The notes under the pieces were generated by a model. That model was given only the letters and a program-made list of their open reading frames with translations. It was not told where the DNA came from and searched no databases. A stretch of 64,000 nt of DNA, taken from Lichina pygmaea (taxonomy: Eukaryota; Ascomycota; Lichinomycetes; Lichinales; Lichinaceae). Positions 44,485-56,700 of this stretch are shown piece by piece (the first letter of the stretch is position 1; each line of letters opens with the position of its first letter). The translations under genes were made by a program, and so were the position numbers. The stretch lies in the NCBI GenBank assembly GCA_963422465.1, contig OY730169.1, positions 2,604,001 to 2,668,000 of the forward strand, given 5' to 3'.

Positions 44485-45597
44485 ATGGCAGAGCTCCTCC
44501 GCAACCGGCAGCACAGCCACCCTCGACGGCGTTGGACGTCTGCTGCGTGTCCGACCCGCCTTGGCTTCCTGTTAGCGACGATGATCATCTTCGTCGGCAC
44601 CGTCGTCGCGGCACAGGCAATGGACGACAGAGGCACCTTGTTGCGGGCGACGCTGGATCGGCTAGAACGCCGGGGCGAGATCTTGGTCGACACGCGAACA
44701 CCGCCGTCGCCGTGGGCCGCCGTCGCACATCTCCAACGCCGTCAGATCTTCAGCAACCCTACGCGGTCGAGCTCGTCGACGGAGGAAGCGGCCACGAGTG
44801 CCGCCGAGGCTTCGTCGGGCGCCTCGTCGCCGTCGACGACGCCGAGCGATTCCCCCGCACCGTCGTCCTTGGACACGGATCCCGACGCCAGCAGTTCTCC
44901 AATGCCTAGTGCCTTCGACAGCAATCTAGGCGCCAATTTCACGGCGGACAGCTGTTCGGAATTCTTCGAGGCCTTCTTGGCGAACGATGAGTTCGAGGCG
45001 TGCCTGCCACTTTCGCTCCTCCTGCAGGTACGCCAATCTCTCCCCGTCGGTCATCCACCGGTCATCCGGAGCTGATCGGAACCCGCCTCCGGCTTGGCTT
45101 TAGAACTCGAACTCCTTCTTCCAAGCCGGGAGGAGCGTCGTTCGCATCACAGAAGTCCTCCGTGCCATGTGCGACGTCGACGTCGAGAGATGCTCAGGCC
45201 TCATGGGTCGGCTGGCGGACGACATCAAGAAAGACGACAACTGCGGACTCGACTACGACGACGAGAATCCGCTGGTCTTGCAGGCGTACAAAGGCATGCA
45301 GGCGTACCAGCCGCTCGCTCGGGCCGGCTGTCTCAGGTCGTCCTCGGGCAGTTTCTGTACGTATGAGTATCCGGCGAGCCTGGTCCGTCCAGGGGGGGGG
45401 GGGGGGGCTTTTTTTTTGGAGGCGTTCCGACGTGGCTGATGCGTGTACGGTGTTTTGTCCTGTAGGTTTCGCCGACGCCATCACCAACTCGGCCTCTCCA
45501 AGTGACGCCTACGTGTACTTTGTCGCACTCGGTTCGGCGATGCCGGGTGGATCACGTCCGACGTAAGTTCTGGTCCGTGACCGGATCCCTCTCCGCG

Positions 45598-45648
<51 letters not shown>

Positions 45649-45952
45649 CCCCGCGAGCCCTCGGCAGGGCGACGCTGACTGACAGAGAAGCAGCTGCACG
45701 TCCTGTCTGCAGAACACGATGGCCGAGTTCGCCCTCGCCGCCAGGACCAAGACCCAGCCGGTCAGCGACAACTACGCCTCGACGGCGCAGCTCATCAACC
45801 TCGGCTGCGGCCCGAACTTTGTCAACGCGACCATTCCACCGCGTCGCGGTTCGGCGGCGACGTTGACGCCGGTGCCCAGCCCGCTCTTTGCGTCGTTCTC
45901 GACGGTGTTGGCCAGCCTCGTGCTCGTCGTGCTCCGTGACTGGATCCTATGA
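44485..45952 (+). CDS. GPI-anchored surface protein with DUF7729 domain
   Basis: A cell-surface protein of unknown function found widely in fungi. Exons 44485-45027, 45104-45356, 45466-45562 and 45694-45952 give 383 residues, all in phase. A hydrophobic segment near 24-45 (RLGFLLATMIIFVGTVVAAQ) is the signal sequence. A Ser/Thr/Pro-rich stalk follows (about 85-145). The cysteine-rich domain starts FTADSCSEFFEAFLANDEF and includes MCDVDVERC, DNCGLDYDDENPLVLQAYKG, CFADAITNSASPSDAYVYF and CSSCLQNTMAEF. The C-terminus is a GPI signal (PLFASFSTVLASLVLVVLRD). Intron 2 contains a G run and intron 3 a long CT repeat. The DUF7729 name is from memory of the family pattern; the secreted and anchored nature is visible directly. 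Confidence 0.8.
45392..45407 (+). repeat. Poly-G tract in intron 2 of the DUF7729 gene
   Basis: About 16 G followed by 9-10 T, shortly after the GTACGTATG donor. Confidence 0.85.
45600..45643 (+). repeat. CT dinucleotide repeat in intron 3 of the DUF7729 gene
   Basis: About 21 uninterrupted CT units lie upstream of the acceptor. Confidence 0.9.
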
Positions 45953-47620
45953 TAGAGCCATCGTTCGTCACAAAGGACGTCTCCGACTCTTTTGTTCCAT
46001 TCTGGGCGGTACAGCATATCACTCTGGGAGGGTGGCCTCTTGTTCGTCACATCAGTGACTTTTTGTTAGCCTGTCTCTCCTCTGAGATACCCGGTATCGT
46101 CATCATCGTCAGCAACGCCATCATCCCGTGTCATCCTTTGTCGCCTCTGATCACCCCCTATCACCATCATAACCATTGTCATCTCTCTTATCCTCATCAC
46201 CAGCATCATCACTTTGATCCTCGTCATCATTATCCTCACAATTGTCACAGTCACCGCCTCTCTCCCCCTCCATCCCTCCTCCTCACTCTCTCCCCCTCCC
46301 TACGTCTCTCCATTTCAGGATGATCCCATCTCCAGCTGTTGTTTCATGCCAGCATTTTCAGATTTCAAAGAGCATCCTTTGGTTGGCAACAAGGCGGGTC
46401 GGATCAGTTGGGTTGATCTGTTGGTCCAGGGCGGGTCACACGGCGGCCTCTTTGTATCTCTTCTGTTGTTTCAAAATGTACGAGGCATATGTTGGAGGGG
46501 GGAGGCAAAGTGAGCTCATTGCTTGATTTGTTTGGTCCTTCACTTCTTTCCATTTCCCTCTCTTCTTCCTCTCTTTCTCCTTTTCCATGGGATCATCTGC
46601 AGGATCTTTGTTTCTCATCTCCTTTTTTATAAACTGTGTTCTCTTCTCTACTTCCCTTCTGGTATTCCCCCCCCCCCACACACACACACACATGTATACA
46701 AAGGACCTCCCATATCTAATCACATCATCATCATCATCATTATTATTACTATCACCAATACCAGTTCCAGTCCCAGTCCCAGTCCCAGTTCCCAACACTC
46801 TGAAACTGAGAGCGCAATTTGACCTTTTATCCTCGGAGTAAGAGACAGGAGTGAGCCCGACCACCTAAGGAACTACCACTCTTTTTTTTTTCCACAGTAT
46901 ACTCAGCGCACCATGTTTTCAAACCTGACTGAGCACTTGGGTCGGATGACCGAGTAGGATGACTGAGCAGGATGACTGAGCAGGACAACCGAGCATGACA
47001 CTCATGCATGTCGCTCGAGCATCATACTTGGGCATGATCCTCAAGCTTGGTACTTGAGCGATTGAATGATTGAGTGACTGGTTGAATGACTGAGTGATTG
47101 GTTGACGGATTGGCTGACTGATCAATCGAGTGATTGGAGCCATGCAATCTCCTACTCCGTCATGCTTCTCCATCATCTTGCTCTCGCATCTCTATCTTGC
47201 TCCTCTGTCCAGCATTCTTTCTTCACCTTTGTCATTCTTTTGACCTGTTGTTGGTTCACACACACCTCTCCCTTTCCCCCCTTCCCCCTTTCCTGAGTCT
47301 CTTTCCACAAATCTCCGAAAAATAAAACAACAAAAAGGGTCACAGTACATACGTACTGCAGAAGAAGGCATCTAGTATAGCGTGCTCCATCTGTAAGGTA
47401 GGTCACCATCATGATCATCATTCTCGTGTACGTATCATCGATGCAGTCGTCGTCATCACATTCATCACACGTGCGATCCTCCCTGGTAGTCGTCTTCATC
47501 ATCATCTTAATCATCACATGTGTGATCCTTTCTCGCAATCATCGGGATGAGATTGATGTGGTAGAGAATTGGCCTGCAATAGAGAGATAGAACGGAGGAA
47601 GAGAGGAAAAAAGGTGCGTA
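45953..47620. other. Convergent intergenic region filled with simple sequence
   Basis: It lies between two genes whose 3' ends face each other. CATCATC-type repeats (46090-46250 and 46720-46760) and a C run followed by a CA repeat (about 46668-46692) are present. CCAGTCCCAGTCCCAGT (about 46760-46795) and a later TCATCATC stretch (47400-47520) also occur. Apparent open frames are repeat-driven. Confidence 0.6.
46925..47120 (+). repeat. Degenerate GATGACTGAGCAG-like tandem repeat
   Basis: Units of about 13-16 bases recur with drift: GGATGACCGAGTA, GGATGACTGAGCA, then GATTGAGTGACTGGTT-like forms at the right end. Confidence 0.65.
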
Positions 47621-49185
47621 TCACGCAAAGAGATGTTTCGCCGCGTGGGCGACGTGATCGTCCGCAAAGCTGGCGACAAAGTGATAGCTGTGATCGTACT
47701 CCTAGAGATTGCAAAGCACGTGTCAGTACGCCCGTTCATGGATGCATCACAAGCGGCTCACTCGTGCGTCCGCGCAGCCAAGGATGGCCGACGAGTAGGG
47801 GCCTCCAGAGGGTGAGCGTGTCCGGCGAGAAACCACCGTCGACGGGAGCAGAAACCCCCCCAACCATCGGCAAAGGAAAAAGAGAAGATCTTTGGAAACA
47901 GATGCAGGACAGAGATGGAAAGACTGACAGGCTGTAGTCTCAGAGTCACCTTCTTCTCGTTCTTGTCGTCCGTGGCTCGTGCCGCGTCGACAAATTTCTC
48001 CGGCAAGAGCTGCTTCTGGTGGTAGAAATTGTCGGAGGCGCCCTTTGATCATATTTCACGGGCGTCGTCATGCGCCACTCTCCATGTCAGCTGTTCTACC
48101 CCACGATAGCCACACGTACACAATCTCACGCATCTCGTCACTGGTGCCCGGTAGCGGTCTCGGACCGACGGAAACCTTTCCAGCCAGCGCGTCTGAAGAA
48201 GATGACCACACGTACCACGTCGATCAGAACATCCAGCGGACCCTGCCATCGCTTGACCGACTCGGTAGCGTCGTGCTCCTCCCAGCGCCGCCGTTCGTCC
48301 TCCCCAAAGTATCCGCCAAACGCCTTTTGACCCCACGGCGCATTGACCGGGTTGGCGATCGGCGCGAAGGCGGATACGGATTTGTACCGGCCTGGGTTCT
48401 TCAGGAACTATGAGCCGGGGGGGGGGTATCAGTGTGAGCACATGTCGTGAATATATACCGCTGTGCATGCCGCGGGTGGTGGGATCGGGATCGCACGGAA
48501 ATGGTCGAGGATGAGGATGTATACACGTACTATCGTCAAAGCACCATGTCCCCCCATGCTATGGCCCGTGATGCTGATCCTGTGTGGATCCAACTGGCGA
48601 AATTGGGCACAGAGCGCCTCGGGCAGCTCCTTCGAGACGTAGCTGTACATGCGATAGCCATCGTTCCAGGGTTCGCGTGTGGCATCGACGTAGAACCCGG
48701 CGCCGGTCCCAAAGTCCCACGTATCGTCCTCGCCGGGGACATTCAAGCCACCTAAAGGCAGCGAGACCGAGATACCATATGCGTCAGCCAACGTGTTCTG
48801 TTCCGACGAGCATATGAACGTAGATATACAGCTTCCCAACCACGGCGGTTGAAGGGAGGAAAGAAGCCTGGCGCTGTAACGACCGCCGCTACCGGTACTC
48901 ACGGGGACTCGTGTCCGGATACACGACGGCGATGCCGTGCTTGCTGGCAGCGTGCTGGAAGAAGCCCTTCTCGGCGCCGTTATCGCCGGTGCAGGTAAGG
49001 CCGGCGAGGTAGAACAGGATCGGGACCTTGGCAGGCTCATCGCTGTGCTGGTCATGCGGCGCTGTAGCTTGCCGTGGCAAGTATAAATTCAGGTTCATCG
49101 GACATCTCGTCGTCCGGGACTCGTGGCTGAGCTTCAACAGCCGGCCGCCGAACGAGCCGATCGTGGCCTTGACCTCGAACGCCAT
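47621..49185 (-). CDS. S-formylglutathione hydrolase (esterase D family)
   Basis: Hydrolyses S-formylglutathione to formate and glutathione, the second step of glutathione-dependent formaldehyde detoxification, in the cytosol. Five minus-strand exons (48903-49185, 48531-48751, 48216-48407, 47929-48042, 47621-47701) give 296 residues, in frame throughout. The nucleophile elbow is GHSMGGHGA (Ser near 159). The acid lies in IDVGASDNF and the base in YDHSYHF (His near 274). Other hallmarks are [20 protein letters not shown], then [12 protein letters not shown] and [20 protein letters not shown]. It has no targeting signal; it ends KHLFA. Length matches the family (about 280-300). It lies just downstream of the DUF5321 gene on the same strand. 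Confidence 0.93.
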
Positions 49186-49500
49186 TGCTTGTGGAGTGCA
49201 CGTGCTTTGCCGGCTAAACGGACGTTCGCAACTAAAAGCCTGACAGGTGTAGGTAGATCAGAAGGGGCTGGGGATTCGGTTGTCGTCAATGCTATGACGT
49301 GGTGCAAGCAAGTCCCGTGGCGATCAGAATGCAGCTATTGATACTGGGACGTCCACGCTAGATGCCCTTGGCTCCACCGCAGACCGCCCGTGACCGCTGA
49401 CACCGCAGATGTAGCACCATTGCCGCTCGAACACACGACGAAGTCATGGCTCCTGAGGTGCGGAAAAGGAGGGCCAACGAGGGCTGGCGTTGGTCTATGT
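49186..49500. other. Spacer between the DUF5321 stop and the S-formylglutathione hydrolase start
   Basis: 315 bases, presumably the hydrolase promoter. No further feature seen. Confidence 0.5.
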
Positions 49501-50325
49501 TTACATGTAGTACTTTATTGGCTTCTTCGGTTCTGTTCCTGTCTTTGCATCTGCCGTAGATGACTCCGAACCTGAAGTAGAGTGGCTCGATGAAGCAGCA
49601 CCCAGTGCCTGCATCCGTAGAGAACCTTCCGAGGAACCCCCCGTCGACGGCTCTGAAGACTGTTGCTGCGCTCTCTTGCGCCGCGTGCTTCCTTGCCACG
49701 CTCGGTCCTCCCTTTCAATCTCTCTTAAGACTAGAGGTATCGTTGCTCGTTAGCAGCTGTCCGACCACAGACGAGGCCTTGCGACGACGCATCGTGAAGG
49801 GCGGTTCTTACCCTCGGACCATTCTTGCTCTTTCTCCGGATTGCCTGTGCCCAGCACACCTTCAACGTCTACCTCCTCGCCCTTCTTGATGCGTTCAATC
49901 ACTTCCCTCAACAGTTCTATCCTGGTGTCGGCTTTTCTGCTGAAGGCTGTGAACTGTTGGCGCATGCCAAGGATCTGAATGGCCTGCGACCCGATGAGCA
50001 GGAATATGATGATGTAGAACGTCGCTGGATTCCATTCCCGAGGCGGTCCCCTCGCATCAGCCTTCGATGATCTCCATCCACGCAGCGGCCGCGGTATCAA
50101 CGACATCCATAGCGACGGCTGAGCAACTCGGGGCAGATTCTCTGGTTCTATGCCGACGGCACGACTGCACCGCGCTGTCCCCGAAAGCAACCGTCGCTTG
50201 GTCGGGCAGGTTGGGAAGAGCTTATGCCAGCCACGGCCTGGTGAGGCGACCCTCGTACCTTCAGTGGCCAACAGAAAGCCTCCACGGTGCAGTACGACGT
50301 TCCTGTACAGCCTCATTGAATGCAT
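49501..50325 (-). CDS. Mitochondrial DUF5321-family membrane protein
   Basis: A fungal protein of unknown function, probably in the inner mitochondrial membrane. Two minus-strand exons, 49812-50325 and 49501-49730, give 247 residues. The N-terminus (MHSMRLYRNVVLHRGGFLLA, then KRRLLSGTARCSR) looks like a targeting presequence; a start three codons later is equally possible. The core follows: EWNPATFYIIIFLLIGSQAI (single membrane span), FSRKADTRIELLREVIERI and KKGEEVDVEGVLGTGNPEKE, then across the intron EWSEVLREIERED. The C-terminus is Ser-rich. Its 3' neighbour on the same strand is S-formylglutathione hydrolase; separase is divergent upstream. The family call is by pattern recall and fairly sure. 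Confidence 0.75.
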
Positions 50326-50718
50326 TGGAAAACTATGTTCGGCCGAAAGTCGAGAAAGTGCTGTGGTTGACGCAACAACGGCATCCGGCGGGTCACCTGA
50401 TCGCCTGGTACCGAGTATCGCAAAAGAGTGTGACATAAGTAAAGAGGTAATGAGGGGTTCTTCAGGCGAGAACCGGTATCATAAGTTATGACTAGGAAGA
50501 AGCAGAAAGCCGTATCCAAGCGGAACATGCCGGTTGCCATGGCTGATCGAGTTTACACACAAGACACCATCACCGGATTGACGCGACAACACTTAGAACA
50601 TACAGTACAGCTCCTACTGTATCCTCATCATCTCGTGCTGAATTTCCTTTGCTCGGCCATGATGGATCGCTGCTGCTACAGTAGCTAATTCTTGCGAATA
50701 CCCCCACTGCCAGCTGGG
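50326..50718. promoter_or_regulatory. Divergent promoter between the DUF5321 gene and separase
   Basis: 393 bases between outward-facing start codons. No consensus element can be named. Confidence 0.5.
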
Positions 50719-53700
50719 ATGGTGGCTATGGCAATCGAGCGGCGTGTGCCGGTCGACGAACTGAAGCAGGCACTGACATCCACTGAACTATGCTCGGCGG
50801 CCACAGTCAATCTGCTCAACGAACTCCTTGGCATCAAGACCGAAGCGTGTCGGCTCAATGTTGCATCGGCACCCGAGACGGCAAAGCTGAGGGGCCCCCT
50901 CAGATCTCGACCTCGCGCCGTTCGCCCCGATGCAAAGCCGAAGAAAGCGGCCAATGTTGCCGACGTCGATGCGACCGATGGCGCAACCAAGGAGCTGTCG
51001 GCGCCAGAGAAAGCCGTACTGGCGACAGAGGTGGTCAATGCCACCTTGAAGGTTCTGACAGCCGCCGTCAAGACGCCGGAGAAGATCGTGGCGGGATCGT
51101 CCAAGGCATCGGACCGAGGTCGCCTGTCGAGACTCTCTGACCGGTCCACGAAGCGCTCTTTTTCGGATCCGAAGCGGCCACTGCAACCCCGTTCGCTGAA
51201 CCGGGTGTCGAGCTCTCCCACCCCGTCATCCGTCATCAGCACCCACCGGTCGTCGTCGTCGTCCGACGCTCACCCTGGCTTGCTGGCCCTGGCTCAATGT
51301 GCACGTGCAGGCATGTCGTACCTGCGGGCATCGGAAGCGTCAGATACCGGCAGAGGGAAAACTCCAGGCCCACAGCTGGAGTCTGCAATGTCGGCGCTGA
51401 TCGGGAAGCTGGTCGCATTGGGCCTGGATGAATTGGCCATCAAAGAGATCCGGATGCTAAAGACCAGGCTGTCGACGAATACGAAGAAGGCACATGCAAG
51501 CTATTCAAAACCGAAAGCCATTTCAAGCCGGCGCAACGGTGAAAAGGAGGAGGGTAACGCGGTCGAGGACCCTTTGACTAGCGTGCTCGAGTTGGATTAC
51601 ACCGAGTACGACTCGCGATGCCTAGAATTGGTCGTCACCACCCAAATCCATGCCCTTAAGCTCATTGGTTCAACTGGCCGGACTCGCTCATTTGGACCTG
51701 CCCTGGCCGCGTTGCGCCTGTCGTCCGCAAGCTCTCCAATCAACCTGATCGCCGCACCCACGTCGGCATTCCCTTCCGACAAAGTCGCGCAATGGCTCCA
51801 GAACATCTCTCAGATCCTCCTTTCTATGAGCTCTAGCAAGACCTTGGTCAGAGAGAAGGAAAGGGCGGCACCCAAGCTTGCGGTCGCAGCGGGGATCATG
51901 TTCGAAATCCGATGCCTTGCCCTCCGTACACGGAAGCTCTGGTGGAAACATTCGGGCCACGCTGGAGACGTTGCCAAGGAGATCGTCAAGCCATTGTTGA
52001 GCTACGCTCAGGCCTTTGCACAGAGAGCCGGCGCGACGGAATCGACCTACGCTCTCATCGCTCGAGAATATCGTGATCTTGTTGGGGAGAGTGCCGCGTC
52101 GGAGGCCGATGTGGACGTATCAGACAAAACCGGCACCCAAGCCAGGGCTGATGCGCTGAAGGTGCTCGCAAATATCGCCCGAGAAGCTGGCCAGCTCGAG
52201 GAAGCCGTACGATGGACCCAGCGCTCCGTAGCTTTGCTCGTCAAGGATGATCGTTCCAGCGCCGTTCGTTGTGCCTACTTGGCGAGACTGGCCGCCTTCT
52301 CACTACGAAGCACGCGCGATAGATCATGTGCCGGTGACACGCTTGGCTTTCTTCAAGAAGCGGCCAAAGGCCTCGACGGCAGCATCCGCGGCTCCTCGAC
52401 CGAGTTGGATGAATTGCTGCGCGACGTGTCGCTGCTGAGGCGCGAAGCGTCTTCCTTCCTTTCCCGCCCCGAGTCGTCGAGCGAGCAGGATCGCACCGTG
52501 GAGCCTCGTGTCTCTGCAGATGGTGTAGAGGTGTGCAAGGCCCTAGTCCTCAACTGTCTGCGAGTGTTTGCCCGCTGCTTGGGCCACGATTCAAGATGGA
52601 GCGAGGAAAAAGACCCGGTCACCGTCCTTCGTCATCAGAAAAGGACGAACGCTTTCAGCAATGCGGTGGCGGGAGCGATCGACGCGGCCTTGTCTCTCGT
52701 CCGGAAAGAGATTGCCACAGATGGGCTGACTTGGCCGACACTCGATGGCGTTCTACGTGACTGCTTAGTCCTCGCTCATAGCCTGGACGACTTGCCGAAG
52801 GAACAGAGACGCAACGCGGATGGCACGACTGTACGAGGCTCCGTTGCGGCAAAGGTCTCCAACCTGTTTTGGGCCTACCATGTCCATCCTGAGAGGGCTG
52901 CGGGCCGAGCAGACCATTCTGTTATCATGCTCTCGCTGCAAAAGTCCGTCGACTCGGCGCGTGAAGCTAGCAGTGCAGGCGCTGCATCGACCATGCTGGC
53001 GCTCAAGCTTGAAAAACTCGGCAGCGCATACATGGCTCGGGGCTCCATCGCCTCCGCGAGGAAAACTCTGGTTGACTCTCTGCACGCTCATATTGACGAC
53101 GGCGTATTGCGGAGAGTGGCCGATGCGTCTGCGCGTTCGTCTCTGAAGAAAGCCCTGGCTCAAAAGGGCGATGTCGCAACGCTGGGAAAGACGCTAACGC
53201 TCCTTACCAAATCCTCGCTCAAGGAATGCAGCGGCCAGACAGCTGGTCTGGACATGTTGGTCCGCCTGGCCATGAACGATGCTGATAGGACTTGCTTGCT
53301 CGAATGGCAACTGTGTATATTGACCGGATCCATCAGCTCTTTTCGCAGCTCATCTTACCACTCGACCGTGATGAGTATCTCGGATGAGCTGCTCCAAACA
53401 GCTACTGCCCGTGACTTTCCACTGCAACGCATTCGGATTTTGACGCTGTTGCTTTCGCTGCTGGCGGATCATAGTTTCATGTTTCCTCCGGAATTTCGCA
53501 CAAGAATACGGAATGCTTCCTCTGCTTTACTTGCGCTTGCCTCTTTAGCCAACCCCGATCAGCTTCCGACGTATCAAGATCACCTATGTGCTTCTTTGAG
53601 ACTTTATTTGACCCTTGCAGACGATGCTCCCGACGCACAGAAGATCAAGCAGTCGTTGATGGTGTGGAGCCGTATCCTGGAGCGCCATACCTGCTCGGAG

Positions 53701-56700
53701 AGTCTTGAGGAGCGGGTAGACGACATTCCGCTGCTCCTGAACCAGCTGTCTACCGTGGCGAACTTCTTCGTCATGAAAGGCAACCGCCGACTGGCGATTG
53801 CCACATTCAGCCTCGTCCTAAGGGTCCAGGATCTCCAAGGATCACCAGACCCGAACGAGTTGGTGCTCAACCTCTCAAGTCTAGCCCTGCAATATCTGCT
53901 TTTCGGATACTCGGGCAAGGCTGGGTTAACGCTGACGAAGGCTCAGCACTTCGTTCAGCAAGCACCGATCTCATCGGAATCAACCATGGCATGGTACTAC
54001 GTCTACACTGAATACCTCCTGATCTTGGGTAACGCCGAGAAAAGGTGAGTGCTGGGGGAGGAAGTTGACTTTTGAGAGCTTCTGCTGACAAGCTCAAGCC
54101 TAGAGTCCTTGGAGGAATCACGGCTTCTCGCTCAGAGAGACTCCGGCGTGCAACGCAAATGCGAAGCACCAGCATCATTGTCGAAGAGTATTGAGTCCAG
54201 CAGACTTGTTGCCGGTGCTTGTTACATCTCTTCTCGCGTCGCCTCCGAGAGAGGCTTATGGAGCGACGCATTGTCCCATGCGAAGAGATGTGTGAAGTTG
54301 AATTATCGTGCATGGGCGGCTTTGGAGGCTCGCAGCGGCAAGAAAACATTGGCCTCCGCCGATGCCAGCGATACCGAACCTGAAAGCCTGACCGGAGCCA
54401 TGTCCGCAATGGCCGTTTCAGACTCAAAGTTCCCACTCGTAATGTCTACGACGCACAGCTCTTTGAACGGCGCCGCCTTCTGGTCCCTGGTCCCCTCGCT
54501 AGTTCGAGGCTTGGTTCAGCTGTCGCAGCTTTATTCCCGATTGAGCCTTTTCCAAGAAGCTCTTTACTTCGCGGAGCAAGTTCAGAAGATTGTCGAGGCC
54601 GTGGATGCGAAACCGCTCATGGCGGAAAACATGGCGGTTACTGGATCCCTTTACATCCGCGGTGGCCAGATGGCAAAGGGCGAGGAAACGCTCGACAAGG
54701 CGAGACAAGCCAACGAGGGCAACGAACACAGTAAGGAGCAGGTGCGCATGCATTGTTTTCAAGGACAGCTCCATGGCGTGCAGGGCAGACCGGAGCAGGA
54801 GAGAATCGAGTACGCTTCTGCGGAGCGGACCATCGACACGCTCACTCAATCTTCGTTCGTCAGCGGCATCGACAAGTTGGACGACAATGCTTATGGGCTT
54901 GAACAGAGGATGAAGTCGTTATCGCTCCATCAAGCACCGCCAAAGCGCCGAGCCCCGGCTCAGCCGGACAAACCAAATCACGAGACCGGGAGCAGGGCCA
55001 GAGCATCCAAGAGGACACCAGCATCCAAGGGTGTCGGGCCAACGTCGATCGAATGCTCCGAGCTTCTTGGCATCCGAGGAGAGGTTCTCCGTTTGAGAGC
55101 AGCAATGGAAGTGCTTCAGAGGAAACACGCAACAGCTTCTTCGCTCCTTGCTCAAGCGGAGACCTGTCCCATGGGCACACAGGCCGTCATCAAGCATCGT
55201 ATAGCTCTAGCGGACCAGCTCCTACGACAGTCGCTAGACGAGATGTCCTCCGATGCTGTGTTCTGCGTCGTGGAGGAGTCAACCATCTCGTTTCCGTCGG
55301 CTGCGAGCATCAGGCACAAACCGCAGAAGCTACTGGGGGATCTCAGTCCTCGAGCGCCGAACAACGTGGCCGAAAAATCTCCGAGCAAGATGCACTCGAG
55401 GCACGTCTCGAAGACGAAGAGGTCAGGCCAGGCGAGTTTTCTGGATCTTCTGAACAAGGCTCGAGACTCGCTCCTCGATGTCCTCGCCGCAGCCGCAAAC
55501 CAAGGCTCGACATCGACCATATGGCAGCTGTCGTCCGCGTTGAGCAATGTCACGGTGTTTCTCGCTGCAACGGCGTCTGGGAGGGCAATGACATCTATCC
55601 GCCCGGTCATGCCGATGATCTATGCTGGTACGTTCAGACGAGCCCCGAACGCAGATGGCATGGCTGACTGTAAGACAGAACTAGCGAGGAGCTCGGCGAT
55701 GCGAAGGGAGAGAATCGCTATCCGCGCCGAGAAGCAGTCCATGTCTCGCGACCAGCTGCTAGCCTGGCCTCAGGTCACAGCAGCTGATAGCTCGTCGCCA
55801 GAGGTGGCTTATGCATCCCTTGACATTGCAAGTTTCCAGAAGCGCTACATGGACGTCATTCCCGCTCAATGGTCCGTCGTGTCGATCGCGCTCAGCGCCA
55901 ACAAGGAAGAGCTCTTCATCTCGAGACTTCAGCCAGGCCAAAACCCTTTCATTCTGAGGCTACCATTGGCCCGCCACAACTCGAGGGATGCGGACGAGGA
56001 GATCTTCGATTTCAAACAAGTCCAAGCCGAGCTCGCTGAGATTATCGAGTCGGCCAACTTCACAGCCCACGACGCTCGGGACATGACGAAGAAGGGGGCC
56101 AAGTCGAGATGGTGGGCCGAGCGAGAGGCGCTGGACGCGCAGCTCCGTGATCTGCTCCTCAACGTCGAGAACATATGGCTCGGGGGGTTTCGAGGGGTGT
56201 TCTGCCAGAGCCAGCCTCAGCCGGAGCTGCTCTCTCGGTTCCAACAGTCGTTCCAGAACATTCTGGACAGGCACCTCCCTTCGAGGCTGAAGGCGTCCAA
56301 GAAGCGGAAGGCAGACCGTGTCAACCTCTCTCCTCACATACTGGGCTTGTTTGTCGGTCTCGGTTGCCCATCGGATGATGACGAACTCGATGAGCCCCTC
56401 ATGGACTTGCTCTACTTCGCCGTGGATATCCTGCAGTTCCATGGAGAACACAATGCTTACGACGAGATTGACTTTGATGCCGTAAGCATTCTCGTGTCGC
56501 CGTCGACATCGACGTTGCTGATATCCCGCCGACAGATTGTCATCGAAACGCGAGACGCTATCCGGTCGTACTACGAGGCCACGCCAGTGCAGCAGCAAGC
56601 GGACGGACCACCAAGTCACATGATCCTGATATTGGACAAGAATATTCACGCCTTCCCTTGGGAGTCGCTTCCTTGTCTTCAGGGCTTGTCGGTCTCTCGA

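Noticed and set aside
47400-47520. A TCATCATC-rich block considered as a CRISPR-like or regular array
   Set aside because: It is plain trinucleotide repeat with no spacers, in a fungal genome.
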